Below are positions 17,271 to 27,485 of a stretch of DNA of 64,000 bases, in pieces. The position numbers were made by a program, and so were the translations under genes. The stretch comes from Denitromonas halophila (GTDB taxonomy: Bacteria > Pseudomonadota > Gammaproteobacteria > Burkholderiales > Rhodocyclaceae), in NCBI RefSeq assembly GCF_007625155.1, contig NZ_VMNK01000002.1, positions 62,001-126,000 of the forward strand. Reading direction: 5' to 3'. The notes beneath the pieces are model-generated. The model saw only the letters and a program-made list of their open reading frames with translations, was not told the DNA's origin and ran no database searches. Numbering within the stretch: position 1 is the first letter of the stretch; each line of letters begins with the position of its first letter.

Positions 17271-17563
17271 GGTGCTCGCTTCGGATTCACGTTGGCTGGG
17301 TCTCGCCCCGGCGGGCGACATCCTTTCTTGCACGCGCAAGAAAGGACGCAAAGAAGGCGCCCCGCTGTACCGCCGGCTTCGCCGGTCCCCTCTCTGCGCC
17401 CGGCGCCGGCGGGTCGTGTCGCAAACTCGCCCTTCGGGCTCAGACAAGCGACACGACAATTCCCGCCGCCCCCGGACTCCGTTCGGCGGCACAGAAGGGG
17501 TTGGGGTACGCGGGCTCGGCTTCGCCATCGCCCGCTCGGGCGGCGCGTCGTAGGGCGGGTTTC
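17271..17563 (+). repeat. Copy A of a ~280-bp structured intergenic repeat
   Basis: The unit begins GGTGCTCGCTTCG and holds three stem-loops. The first is TCGCCC with GGGCGA near 17302. The second is TCCTTTCTTG (17321-17330) with CAAGAAAGGA (17337-17346). The third is a perfect 10-bp stem, GTCGTGTCGC (17413-17422) with GCGACACGAC (17448-17457), around a conserved loop with CTCGCCCTTCGGGC. It ends with GTAGGGCGGGTTTC. Copies B and C share the blocks, order and spacing. Open frames through it are not credible genes. With copy B it fills the whole hypD-hypE gap. Confidence 0.85.
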
Positions 17564-17577
17564 AACCCGCCCTACGA
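17548..17577. repeat. Perfect 30-bp palindrome joining repeat copies A and B
   Basis: The arms TCGTAGGGCGGGTT (17548-17561) and AACCCGCCCTACGA (17564-17577) pair perfectly around a 2-base loop. It sits almost at the centre of the A/B inverted pair and consists of the tails of both copies. The same tail stands alone at 43603 and 44049. Confidence 0.9.
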
Positions 17578-17832
17578 AACCTCCGATTGTTCCAGCTGTT
17601 GCCGGCGGGCACCCCGTTCCCCTCTGTCGTGCCGAGCGTAGCAAGTGCGGGGCGGAAAAAGCGGCTTCGCTGTCTGAGCCCGCAGGGCGAGTTTGCGAAG
17701 TCGCCCGCCCCGGGCTTGCGGAGGGAGGGAAGCCCGAAGGGCCACGACAGTGGGGCGTGCTTCTTTGCTTACCTTTCTTGCACGAGCAAGAAAGTAAGTC
17801 GCCCGCCGGGGCGAGACCCGGCCAACGCTCGC
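17562..17832 (-). repeat. Copy B of the ~280-bp repeat, inverted
   Basis: Read on the minus strand it matches copies A and C: GCGAGCGTTGGCCGGGTC at the head, a CTTTCTTG/CAAGAAAG stem (17773-17794), the CTTCGC/GCGAAG stem (17665-17700) around a CTCGCCCTGCGGGCTC loop, then a GAGGGGAACGGGG block and the GTAGGGCGGGTT tail. It is fused tail to tail with copy A. Bases 17833-17901, between it and hypE, hold nothing recognised. Confidence 0.85.
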
Positions 17833-17901
17833 CTCAAGAATTGCACAGCCCGTTCTACGGGCAAGAATCAACGACACGGCGCAACGCGCCCACCTACTCC
17901 T

Positions 17902-18957
17902 ATGGCTGAAATCAAAAAGGGCTACGTCCGCCCCCTGGACCTCAAGACCGGCCGTATCGACATGGGCCACGGCGCCGGTGGCAAGGCGATGGCTCAGCTC
18001 ATCGACGAGATCTTCGCCCGAGCCTTCGCTAACGACTATCTCGCCCAGGGCGACGACGGCGCCGTGCTGCCGGCCCCCGAACCCGGCGAGCGGCTGGTGA
18101 TGGCCACCGATGCGCACGTGGTGTCGCCCTTGTTCTTCCCCGGTGGCGACATCGGCTGCCTGTCGGTGCACGGCACGATCAACGATGTGGCGGTGATGGG
18201 GGCGCGGCCGCTGTATCTGGCGGCGAGCTTCATCCTCGAAGAAGGTTTTCCGCTGGCGGAGCTCAAGCGCATTGTGGATTCCATGGCCGCCGCCAGCCGC
18301 GAGGCCAGGGTGCCGGTGGTGACTGGCGACACCAAGGTGGTGGAGCAGGGCAAGGGCGATGGGGTGTTCATCAGCACCACGGCGGTGGGTGCCTTGCCGG
18401 CGGGGCGGTCGCTGTCGGGTGCGAATGCGCAGCCGGGCGATGTGATTCTGGTCTCCGGCACGCTGGGCGATCACGGCATGGCGATCATGGCGCAGCGCGA
18501 GTCGCTGGCCTTTGATTCTGAAATTGCCTCCGATACCGCCGCGTTGCACGGTTTGATCGCCGATTTGCTGGCTGCGGTGCCGAGCGTGCGTGTGTTGCGC
18601 GACCCGACGCGTGGCGGGCTGGCGACGACTCTCAACGAGATCGCCACGCAGTCCGGCGTCGGCATGACGCTGGACGAAAAAGCGATTCCGGTGCGCGAGC
18701 AGGTGGACGCCGCTTGCGAGCTGCTTGGACTTGATCCGCTGTATGTGGCCAATGAGGGCAAGCTGGTGGTCATCGTGCCGGCCGAGGCCGCCGACGCGGC
18801 GCTGGCGGCGCTGCGCGATCATCCGCTGGGGCGCGAGGCGGCGCGCATCGGCGAGGTGACGATCGACCCGAACTGCTTCGTCCAGATCCGTACCGGATTC
18901 GGCGGCAAGCGCATGGTGGACTGGCTGTCGGGCGAGCAGTTGCCGAGGATCTGCTGA
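17902..18957 (+). CDS. hypE: Carbamoyl dehydratase HypE
   Basis: HypE dehydrates the S-carbamoyl group to a thiocyanate and donates cyanide to the HypCD iron. It has the PurM-like fold (GHGAGGKAMAQLIDEIF at the start, DDGAVLPAPEPGERLVMATD, GDTKVVEQGKGDG). The C-terminus ends in PRIC, whose terminal cysteine is the carbamoyl acceptor. The ATG at 17902 gives 351 aa; longer in-frame starts run into the repeat. It is the only hyp gene separated from its neighbours by long gaps, both filled by repeats. Confidence 0.96.
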   Translation: MAEIKKGYVRPLDLKTGRIDMGHGAGGKAMAQLIDEIFARAFANDYLAQGDDGAVLPAPEPGERLVMATDAHVVSPLFFPGGDIGCLSVHGTINDVAVMGARPLYLAASFILEEGFPLAELKRIVDSMAAASREARVPVVTGDTKVVEQGKGDGVFISTTAVGALPAGRSLSGANAQPGDVILVSGTLGDHGMAIMAQRESLAFDSEIASDTAALHGLIADLLAAVPSVRVLRDPTRGGLATTLNEIATQSGVGMTLDEKAIPVREQVDAACELLGLDPLYVANEGKLVVIVPAEAADAALAALRDHPLGREAARIGEVTIDPNCFVQIRTGFGGKRMVDWLSGEQLPRIC

Positions 18958-18974
18958 TGGACGCATGCCGCGAC

Positions 18975-19254
18975 GGTGCTCGCTTCGAAGGGACGTTGGC
19001 CGGGTTTCGCCCCGGCGGGCGACTTCCTTTCTTGTGGCGACAAGAAAGGAAGCAAAGAAGCGCCCCCCGCCGCCGTGGCCCTTCGGGCTGCCCTCGCTCC
19101 GCGAGCCCGTGGCGGGCAGCTTCGCAAACTCGCCCTTCCGGGGCTCAGACAGCGAAGCCGCTTGATCCGCCCCGGGCCCGCTGCGCTCGGCTCGGCAGAG
19201 GGGGAAGGGCGCGCCCGGGCGTCACCTCCCCCGTAGGGCGGGTTTCAAGCCGCC
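18975..19254 (+). repeat. Copy C of the ~280-bp structured repeat
   Basis: It has the same order as copy A: GGTGCTCGCTTCG, a TTCGCCC/GGGCGA stem, a perfect 11-bp stem TTCCTTTCTTG (19024-19034) with CAAGAAAGGAA (19041-19051), then GCTTCGC (19119-19125) with GCGAAGC (19152-19158), a CGGCAGAGGGGGAAGGG block and the tail GTAGGGCGGGTTTCAAG (from 19233). It fills the 320-base gap between hypE and hoxX. It is a single copy, without the inverted partner seen at A/B. Confidence 0.85.
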
Positions 19255-19277
19255 AACATCGATTCGAGACCTGACCC

Positions 19278-21008
19278 ATGCGCATTTTGCTGCTCACCCA
19301 TAGCTTCAACAGCCTCACCCAGCGCCTCTTCGCCGAGCTGTGCGAGGACGGTCACGAGGTGTCGGTCGAGTTTGATATCGCCGACTCGGTGGCCGAAGAG
19401 GCGGTGGCGCTGTTCGCGCCCGAGGTGATCGTCGCGCCTTTCCTCAAGCGGGCGGTACCCGAATCGATCTGGTGCGAGCACCTTACGCTGATCGTGCACC
19501 CCGGCATCGTCGGCGACCGTGGCCCGTCGGCGCTCGATTGGGCGATCATGAATGGCGAGGCCACGTGGGGCGTGACGGTACTGCAGGCTGAGGCCGAGAT
19601 GGACGCCGGGCCGGTCTGGGCGACGCGGGAATTCCCGATGCGCGCAGCGCCCAAGGCGAGTGTTTACCGCACTGAAGTGAGCGAAGGCGCGCTGGCGGCG
19701 GTGCGCGAGGCGCTGTCGCAGGTGGCGGGCTGGCGTGCCGGCACGTGGTCGCCGGTGCCGCTGGGCGACTGGCCGAACGCGCGCGGGCAGTGGCGCGCGC
19801 TGATGCGTCAGGCTGATCGGCAGATTGATTGGTCGACCGACACGACCGCCACGGTGTTGGCCAAGATCCGCGCGGCTGATGGTTTTCCCGGTGTGGCCGA
19901 TGCGCTGTTTGGCGAGGCGTGTCATCTGTTTGATGCGCAAGCCGGCACGGTGCCCGCTGGTGCGCAGCCGGGCGCGGTGGTGGGGCGGCGCGATGGCGCG
20001 ATCCTGCGTGCGACGGTCGATGGCGCGGTGTGGATTGGTCATGTGAAACGCGGCGGCAGCGATCACCCCTTCAAGTTGCCGGTGACGCTGGCCTTCGCCG
20101 ACGAGATCGCCGCGCTGCTGGTGCTGCATGGCGATGCCGACGCCGCCGAGATCGGCTACCGGGAATCGGATGATGGCCGGGTCGGCTTCCTGCGCTTCGA
20201 CTTCACCAACGGCGCGATGGGCACCGACCAGTGCGAACGCCTGCGCGAGGCCATTGGCGCGGCAGGCAAGCGGCGGACGCGGGTGCTGGTGCTCGAAGGC
20301 GGGCGCGATTTCTGGTCGAACGGCATTCACTTGAACGTGATCGAAGCGGCCGAATCGCCGGCCGATGAATCCTGGGCCAACATCAACGCGATGAACGATG
20401 TGTGCCTCGCGCTGCTGCAGCTGACGGACAAACTCACTGTCGCGGCGATGCGCGGCAATGCTGGCGCGGGCGGTTGTTTTCTGGCACTCGCGGCCGACGT
20501 CGTGTGGGCGCGCGAGGGCGTGGTGATGAACCCGCACTACAAGAACATGGGCAACCTGTTTGGCTCGGAGTACTGGAGCTATCTGCTACCGCGTCGCGTA
20601 GGCGCCGAGGTGGGCCGGCAGATCATGGGCGATCGCTTGCCGCTGCTGGCGCGCAAGGCGGTGGCGTTGGGGCTGATTGACGATTGTTTTGGCGACACAC
20701 CAGCCGCGTTTGAAGCCGAGGTGGTGAGGCGTGCCACGGCGCTGGCGACTGATCCGGCGCTGTCCGCGCGCATCGACGACAAGAAATCCCGCCGTGCCGT
20801 TGACGAGGCGGCCAAGCCGCTGGCTGACTACCGCGCCGAGGAGCTGCGCCACATGCAGCGCAATTTCTATGGCTTTGACCCGAGCTATCACGTGGCGCGC
20901 TATCACTTCGTGATCAAGAGCCCGCAGTCGTGGACGCCGCGCCATCTGGCGCGCCATCGGGATCTGGGCTGGCAGGCGCCGGCCACACAAGAGAGTGTTG
21001 TGACATGA
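19278..21008 (+). CDS. hoxX: HoxX/HypX, CO-forming hydrogenase maturation protein
   Basis: HoxX supplies the active-site CO ligand under oxic conditions from formyl-tetrahydrofolate, as established for aerobic H2 oxidisers. The N-terminal half is formyltransferase-like (HPGIVGDRGPSALDWAI near residues 75-91). The C-terminal half is an enoyl-CoA hydratase-like domain (GNAGAGGCFLALAADVVWAR). The tail NFYGFDPSYHVARYHFV is characteristic. The fusion and the length of 576 aa are normal for the family. Its presence agrees with an enzyme used in air. The stop overlaps the hoxA start. Confidence 0.96.
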   Translation: MRILLLTHSFNSLTQRLFAELCEDGHEVSVEFDIADSVAEEAVALFAPEVIVAPFLKRAVPESIWCEHLTLIVHPGIVGDRGPSALDWAIMNGEATWGVTVLQAEAEMDAGPVWATREFPMRAAPKASVYRTEVSEGALAAVREALSQVAGWRAGTWSPVPLGDWPNARGQWRALMRQADRQIDWSTDTTATVLAKIRAADGFPGVADALFGEACHLFDAQAGTVPAGAQPGAVVGRRDGAILRATVDGAVWIGHVKRGGSDHPFKLPVTLAFADEIAALLVLHGDADAAEIGYRESDDGRVGFLRFDFTNGAMGTDQCERLREAIGAAGKRRTRVLVLEGGRDFWSNGIHLNVIEAAESPADESWANINAMNDVCLALLQLTDKLTVAAMRGNAGAGGCFLALAADVVWAREGVVMNPHYKNMGNLFGSEYWSYLLPRRVGAEVGRQIMGDRLPLLARKAVALGLIDDCFGDTPAAFEAEVVRRATALATDPALSARIDDKKSRRAVDEAAKPLADYRAEELRHMQRNFYGFDPSYHVARYHFVIKSPQSWTPRHLARHRDLGWQAPATQESVVT

Positions 21009-22450
21009 GTCAGAATTTACCAACCGTGCTGGTCGTGGATGATGAGGTGCGCTCGCAAGAAGCGCTGCGTCGCACGCTGGAGGAAGACTTCACCGTGTTC
21101 ACGGCCGCCTCCGCCGAAGCGGCGGCGGCGATCATGGCGCGCGAATGGGTGCAGATCGTGCTGTGCGACCAGCGCATGCCGGGTGCCTCGGGGGTGCAGT
21201 TTCTGGCTGAGGTGCGCGAGAAATGGCCGGACGCGGTGCGCATCATCATCTCGGGCTACACCGACTCGGAAGACATCATTGCCGGCATCAACGAAGCGGG
21301 CATCTATCAATATCTGCTCAAGCCCTGGCAGCCCGAGCAGTTGCTGCTGACGCTCAATGGCGCGGCCGAGATGTATCGCCTGCAAAGCGATAATCAGCGC
21401 CTGTCGCTGGACATGAAGGTGGCCGAGCCGGTGTTGCGCGAGCGCGTCGCGGGCAAGCGGGCAGCGGTGGCGCAGCGCTTTGCGGTGTCGGCGCTGCTGC
21501 GGGCGCCCAACTCGCCGATGAACGCGGTGTGCACATTGGTGGAAAAGGTGGCGCGCCTGGATGTGCCGGTGTTGCTGACGGGTGAATCTGGCACCGGCAA
21601 GGAGTTGCTGGCGCGTGGTTTGCATCTGGCCAGCCCGCGGGCCGAGGCGGCGTTCATCACCGAGAACTGCGGGGCGGTGCCCGACCAGCTACTTGAATCG
21701 GAGCTGTTCGGTTACAAGCGCGGGGCGTTTACCGGCGCCTATGAAGACCGCGTGGGCTTGTTCAAACAGGCCGACGGCGGCTCGATTTTTCTCGATGAGA
21801 TCGGCGAAACCACGCCGGCCTTTCAGGTGAAACTGCTACGTGTGCTGCAGGAGGGCGAGGTGCGTCCGGTGGGGGCGCCGCGGCCGCTGCCGGTGGATGC
21901 GCGCGTAGTGACGGCGACCAACCGCGACCTGGAAGCCGACATGCAGGCCGGGCGCTTCCGTGAAGACCTGTTCTACCGCCTCGCCGCGATCACGGTGTGG
22001 GTGCCACCGCTGCGTGAGCGGGCCATGGACATTCCGCTGATTGCCAGCGCCTTCGCGGCCGAGCTGCGCAGTGTGGGCGGTGAGGCCTTCGCGCCGCTGG
22101 ACAAGGAAGTGCTGGCCTGCCTGTGTGCCTACCGCTGGCCGGGCAATGTGCGCGAACTGCGCAACGAGATTCTGCGCATGGCGGCGCTGTCGGACGACGC
22201 TCGGCTGCGCGCGTCGGATCTGAGCCCGCGGGTGTTGCGTGCGGCCGAGGCCGATGATGAGGCAGAGCTCAATCTGCTGGCGGGCATGGACGGGGACCTG
22301 AAAGCGCGGTTGGAGACGCTGGAGGCGCGCATCGTCAAGGAGAGCCTGATTCGCCACCGCTGGAACAAGACGCGCGCGGCCAAGGAGCTGGGCCTGTCGC
22401 GGGTGGGGCTGCGCAACAAGCTGTCGCGCTACGGATTGGAGAAAAGCTGA
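21005..22450 (+). CDS. hoxA: Sigma-54-dependent hydrogenase response regulator HoxA
   Basis: An NtrC-family activator. The receiver domain (1-120) has DD at 12-13 and the acceptor D55 in LCDQRMPG. The AAA+ domain has GESGTGKE, the sigma-54 contact loop GAFTGA and DEIGE. A Fis-type HTH forms the C-terminus ([23 protein letters not shown]). It is 481 aa long. In R. eutropha-type systems unphosphorylated HoxA is active and HoxJ controls it. The -24/-12 promoters before hupS, hupD and hupE are the likely targets. The start overlaps the hoxX stop. Confidence 0.96.
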   Translation: MSQNLPTVLVVDDEVRSQEALRRTLEEDFTVFTAASAEAAAAIMAREWVQIVLCDQRMPGASGVQFLAEVREKWPDAVRIIISGYTDSEDIIAGINEAGIYQYLLKPWQPEQLLLTLNGAAEMYRLQSDNQRLSLDMKVAEPVLRERVAGKRAAVAQRFAVSALLRAPNSPMNAVCTLVEKVARLDVPVLLTGESGTGKELLARGLHLASPRAEAAFITENCGAVPDQLLESELFGYKRGAFTGAYEDRVGLFKQADGGSIFLDEIGETTPAFQVKLLRVLQEGEVRPVGAPRPLPVDARVVTATNRDLEADMQAGRFREDLFYRLAAITVWVPPLRERAMDIPLIASAFAAELRSVGGEAFAPLDKEVLACLCAYRWPGNVRELRNEILRMAALSDDARLRASDLSPRVLRAAEADDEAELNLLAGMDGDLKARLETLEARIVKESLIRHRWNKTRAAKELGLSRVGLRNKLSRYGLEKS

Positions 22451-22528
22451 GGCGAGTCATGCCATCGGTGTAAGGATTGGTTGTCGCGCCGGGTCTAAGC
22501 TCCTGTTAACCCCGACAGGAACCACCTC

Positions 22529-22981
22529 ATGACCCGCTTGCGCTTTCTCGCCCCGTTGTGCCTCGCCCTTGCCAGCACTGCCGCCACGGCAGCCGATGGC
22601 CTGATCCAGATGAAGAGCCCGCACAGTGCGCGCCAGACCATGGACCGATTGGAAAACATCGTCAAACAGAAGGGCATGAACGTGTTTGCCCGCATCGACC
22701 ACGCCGCTGGCGCGGCGAAAATTGGCGCTACGCTGCGCGCCACCGAGTTGTTGATTTTTGGCAATCCGAAGGGCGGCACGCCCCTCATGCAGTGCGCGCA
22801 GACCGCGGGCATCGACCTGCCGCTCAAGGCGCTGGTCTGGGAAGACGCCGATGGCCAGGTGTGGCTCGGTTACAACGATCCGGTATGGCTCGCCGCGCGC
22901 CATCAGGCCGGTGACTGCCCGGTGGTGCCGAACATTGCCAAGGCCTTGTCGGCGTTGTCGGCGGCCGCCACGGCGCCCTGA
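22529..22981 (+). CDS. DUF302-domain periplasmic protein
   Basis: A 150-aa protein with a signal peptide (LRFLAPLCLALASTAATAA) and a DUF302 domain: MKSPHSARQTMDRLENIVKQ, then ELLIFGNPKGGTPLMQC and LPLKALVWEDADGQVWLGYN. The function of the family is unknown. It follows hoxA by 78 bases, with AGGAACC before the ATG, and converges with the antiporter gene. A link to hydrogenase is not shown by sequence. Confidence 0.9.
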   Translation: MTRLRFLAPLCLALASTAATAADGLIQMKSPHSARQTMDRLENIVKQKGMNVFARIDHAAGAAKIGATLRATELLIFGNPKGGTPLMQCAQTAGIDLPLKALVWEDADGQVWLGYNDPVWLAARHQAGDCPVVPNIAKALSALSAAATAP

Positions 22982-22994
22982 GTGGTGGCGCGGG

Positions 22995-24236
<1,242 letters not shown>

Positions 24237-24303
24237 GGGCAGGATCCTGCAAGAAAGGTCAGAGGGGAGTATGCCGGATAGATCGCCCGGGGCGGGCGTG
24301 GGC

Positions 24304-24333
24304 AAATAAAAACGGGCAGCCTGGGCTGCCCGT
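24304..24333 (-). terminator. Rho-independent terminator of pit
   Basis: A 9-bp perfect stem, ACGGGCAGC (24312-24320) with GCTGCCCGT (24325-24333), is followed on the minus strand by TTTTTATTT. It ends the phosphate transporter transcript before the antiporter gene. Confidence 0.85.
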
Positions 24334-24353
24334 GGTGCGCAGGGCGGGGTGGC

Positions 24354-25940
24354 TCAGGGCGTCATCATGCCGCGGATCATGAAGAACAGCATGGCCGCCA
24401 TGAGCGCCGAGGCCGGCACGGTAATGACCCAGGCCGCAGCAATGCGCTTGAGCTGCGAGCGCTTGACCAGTTCCTGGCGATAAACGCGCTTCAGGGCTTT
24501 GCGCTCTTGCTTGGAGAAGTGTGCCGGGTCGAGGTGGGCTTTGGCCTGCTCCTTGAGCGCGGTCAGCATCTGGCCTTTTTCGGCCACCGGTGCGGCGTTG
24601 AACTTGACCATGAAGGCGTCGATCGCGCCCTGATCGTCTTCCGGGTGGTGCGCCTTGATCTCGTCTTCCATGCGCGCGTATTTGTTCTTGATCCACTCGC
24701 GCAGGAAGCCAACACCGAATACGCCGCCGACGGCGATGTGGGTTGAGCTGACCGGCAGGCCCAGCTGGCTGGCGATAATCACCGTGATGGTCGCCGCCAT
24801 GGCAATACAATAGGCGCGCATCTGATCAAGTTCGGTAATTTCAGAGCCGACGGTGCGAATCACCTTGGGACCGTACAGCGCCAGACCCAGCGCGATGCCG
24901 ACGGCACCGACCATCATCACCCACAGCGGAATCGCCGCCTTGGCTTGAACCTGACCGGTTGCGCTGCCCAGCACATCGACAATCGCGGCCAGTGGGCCAA
25001 CCGCGTTGGCCACGTCGTTGGAGCCGTGCGCAAACGACAGCAGGGCCGCGGCGAAGATCAGCGGCACCGTAAACAACTGCTTGATGCCGGCCTTGTCGTT
25101 GGTGAGTTTGTCGGCCTGACGCGCAACGACGGGGCGCAAGATGAAGAAGCTCAGCGCAGCGGTGACGGCGCCAATGAGAATGCCCTGGCCAAAGCTCAGC
25201 TTGACGATGGCCTTGACACCTTTGAGCAGCAGGTAGGAGGTGGTCGCCCACACCATCAGCGCCAACATCAGCGGCACCCAGCGTTTGGCTGCGGCGCGCA
25301 TGTCGGTGTGGTAGGTGACGCTGTGTTTCACGAAGTACAAGAAGCCGGCTGCCACCAGACCGCCCATCACCGGTGAGATCACCCAGCTGGCGACGATGCC
25401 GCCGACCGTGCCCCAGTTGGCGATACCGAATCCGGCCGAGGCGATACCCGCGCCCAGCACCGCGCCGACGATGGAGTGTGTGGTCGACACCGGTGCGCCG
25501 ACTGCGGTCGCGATGTTCAGCCACAGCGCGCCGGCCAATAGCGCCGCCAGCATGACCCACACGAAGGCCTGACCGCTGGGGAGCTGGCTGGCGTCGATGA
25601 TGCCCTTGCGGATGGTGCCAACCACCTCGCCGCCGGCGATCAGGGCGCCGGCCGCTTCAAACACCGCCGCGATGACCAGTGCCAGGCCCAGGCTCATCGC
25701 TTTGGAGCCGACCGCCGGCCCAACGTTGTTGGCGACGTCGTTGGCGCCGATGTTCATGGCCATGTAGCCGCCGACCACCGCAGCGACCACCAGCATCACG
25801 TTGACTTCGCCACCGATGCCGCGCGTGGCTGCAAACAGGATCACCCCGACGATGAACAACAATCCCATGCCGAGCCGGAACAGTTCGCCGCTGCCGCGTT
25901 GGGTGGCGCGTTCAAGTTCGCTGATGTGTTTGAGTTCCAC
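24354..25940 (-). CDS. pit: Inorganic phosphate transporter, Pit/Pho4 family
   Basis: It has the two inverted signature repeats of the family, GANDVANNVGPAVGSKAM in the N-terminal half and GSNDVANAVGPLAAI in the C-terminal half, and many transmembrane helices. A cytoplasmic loop (EDDQGAIDAFMVKFN region) separates later helices. The GTG at 25940 starts ELKHISELERATQ with GGAAA upstream, giving 528 aa; an ATG at 26048 would add 36 residues. The spacer up to 26167 is AT-rich near 25960-26010 and probably holds the promoter; no clear Pho box was seen. Confidence 0.92.
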   Translation of the reverse strand: MELKHISELERATQRGSGELFRLGMGLLFIVGVILFAATRGIGGEVNVMLVVAAVVGGYMAMNIGANDVANNVGPAVGSKAMSLGLALVIAAVFEAAGALIAGGEVVGTIRKGIIDASQLPSGQAFVWVMLAALLAGALWLNIATAVGAPVSTTHSIVGAVLGAGIASAGFGIANWGTVGGIVASWVISPVMGGLVAAGFLYFVKHSVTYHTDMRAAAKRWVPLMLALMVWATTSYLLLKGVKAIVKLSFGQGILIGAVTAALSFFILRPVVARQADKLTNDKAGIKQLFTVPLIFAAALLSFAHGSNDVANAVGPLAAIVDVLGSATGQVQAKAAIPLWVMMVGAVGIALGLALYGPKVIRTVGSEITELDQMRAYCIAMAATITVIIASQLGLPVSSTHIAVGGVFGVGFLREWIKNKYARMEDEIKAHHPEDDQGAIDAFMVKFNAAPVAEKGQMLTALKEQAKAHLDPAHFSKQERKALKRVYRQELVKRSQLKRIAAAWVITVPASALMAAMLFFMIRGMMTP

Positions 25941-26167
25941 GAGGTTTCCGCTTACTTGAAAAAAACGAATTGTTTCAGATTTATGAGGCGCCACAAAGGC
26001 GGATTGCACAATTTTTTCAAGGATCTGACCGCTGGTCGCGCTTGTCATAGCGTGAGCGCGCGCTGATCTGTGGCAAAGCCCGTGCGCGCGAAAGCCGGTA
26101 ACCTGTGGTTCTTGCACCGTGCACGAGCGCAATCGTGCGCACGCGAATCAATCTCAGAGGACCCCCC

Positions 26168-26452
26168 ATGGCATGGGAAATGGCGTTTCCGATCGTACTG
26201 ATCCTGACCTTGTTCATCTCCGCATTCATTGTGTTGACCAAGCATCAGGCGCACATGAAGGCCCAGCGTAATCTGCCGGATCGGTCCGATTACCTGGCGG
26301 CGGTGGGTAATGACCGTGCTTGCAAGAAGTGCGGCGCTACCGAAACCGCCGAGCACGGCCTGAATGGCGGCGAAGACAATGTTCGCATCGTCACCTGCGC
26401 CAGTTGCCAGGCCTTGCTCTATCAATTCAAGCGCGAGCAGACGGCCGACTAA
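26168..26452 (+). CDS. Small membrane protein with zinc-ribbon-like tail, unknown
   Basis: A 94-aa protein I cannot assign to a family. One N-terminal membrane helix (AFPIVLILTLFISAFIVL) is followed by a charged linker and two cysteine pairs, CKKC and CASC, 31 residues apart, which could bind zinc or another metal. The ATG at 26168 follows AGAGGACC. It lies 37 bases before hoxB on the same strand, so it may be co-transcribed with the H2 sensor. Whether it takes part in sensing is unknown. Confidence 0.8.
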   Translation: MAWEMAFPIVLILTLFISAFIVLTKHQAHMKAQRNLPDRSDYLAAVGNDRACKKCGATETAEHGLNGGEDNVRIVTCASCQALLYQFKREQTAD

Positions 26453-26489
26453 GGCTGTCCGGCCCCCTGCCTTGTGATTCAATAGCGCC

Positions 26490-27485
26490 ATGAACGTGCT
26501 CTGGCTCCAATCCGGCGGCTGTGGTGGTTGCACCATGTCCTTGCTGTGCGCCGATACGCCCAACCTGATGGCCACGCTGGCCGATGGTGGCATCGAGTTG
26601 CTGTGGCACCCGAGTTTGTCGGAGGCCAGTGGGGCCGATGTCATCGCCTTGCTTGAAGCCTGCGAGGCAGGGCGGCAGCGGCTTGACGTGTTGTGTGTGG
26701 AGGGCGCCTTGCTGCGCGGCCCGAAAGGCACGGGCCGGTTCCACATGCTGGCCGGCACGGGTCGGCCGATGATCGACTGGGTGCAGTCGCTGGCCTCGCG
26801 TGCGCATCACACCGTCGCGGTGGGCACCTGCGCGGCTTTTGGTGGCGTGACCGCGGCGGCGTTCAATCCCACCGATGCCTGCGGCCTGCAATACGACGGC
26901 GATGCCAGTGGCGGCTTGCTGGGGGCAGACTACCGCAGCGGCAGCGGCCTGCCGGTGATCAATGTTGCCGGCTGCCCGACGCATCCCGGCTGGGTGCTCG
27001 ACACCTTGCTCGCCTTGGCGATGGACGAGGTCAGCGAGCATAGTCTGGATGCTATCGGCCGCCCGCGCTTCTATGCCGACCACCTCGTGCATCACGGCTG
27101 CTCGCGCAACGAGTTCTACGAATTCAAGGCCAGCGCCGAGAAGTCCTCGGATCTGGGGTGTTTGATGGAGCACATGGGCTGTAAAGGCACCCAGGCCCAT
27201 GCGGATTGCAATATGCGGCCATGGAACGGGCAGGGCTCGTGCACCAACGGCGGCTATGCCTGCATCAGCTGTACCGAGCCGGGCTTCGAGGAGCCCGGCC
27301 ATCCGTTTTCGCAGACGCCCAAGGTCGGCGGCATTCCGATCGGCCTGCCCACCGACATGCCCAAGGCCTGGTTCGTGGCGCTGGCCGCGCTGTCCAAGTC
27401 GGCCACGCCGCGCCGGGTGCGCGCCAACGCGACGGCCGATCACACCGTGGTGACGCCGGCCATCCGCCGGACGGGACGCAAATGA
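26490..27485 (+). CDS. hoxB: Regulatory [NiFe]-hydrogenase small subunit HoxB/HupU
   Basis: This is the iron-sulfur subunit of the cytoplasmic H2 sensor (group 2b). It starts directly with LWLQSGGCGGCTMSLL and has no Tat signal and no C-terminal anchor, unlike HupS. Other cluster motifs are GTCAAFGG, VAGCPTHPG and the C-terminal medial/distal ligands (HHGCSRNEFYEF, MGCKGTQAHADC, GGYACISCTEP). It is 331 aa. It overlaps hoxC by ATGA. Confidence 0.96.
   Translation: MNVLWLQSGGCGGCTMSLLCADTPNLMATLADGGIELLWHPSLSEASGADVIALLEACEAGRQRLDVLCVEGALLRGPKGTGRFHMLAGTGRPMIDWVQSLASRAHHTVAVGTCAAFGGVTAAAFNPTDACGLQYDGDASGGLLGADYRSGSGLPVINVAGCPTHPGWVLDTLLALAMDEVSEHSLDAIGRPRFYADHLVHHGCSRNEFYEFKASAEKSSDLGCLMEHMGCKGTQAHADCNMRPWNGQGSCTNGGYACISCTEPGFEEPGHPFSQTPKVGGIPIGLPTDMPKAWFVALAALSKSATPRRVRANATADHTVVTPAIRRTGRK

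Noticed and set aside
17250-17900. Several overlapping open frames of 100-220 codons in the hypD-hypE gap
   Set aside because: They run through the stem-loop repeat in every frame, and similar frames appear in copy C; the signal is the repeat, not protein coding.
19278-21008. Frameshift fusion of a formyltransferase and an enoyl-CoA hydratase
   Set aside because: This two-domain layout is the normal structure of HoxX/HypX.
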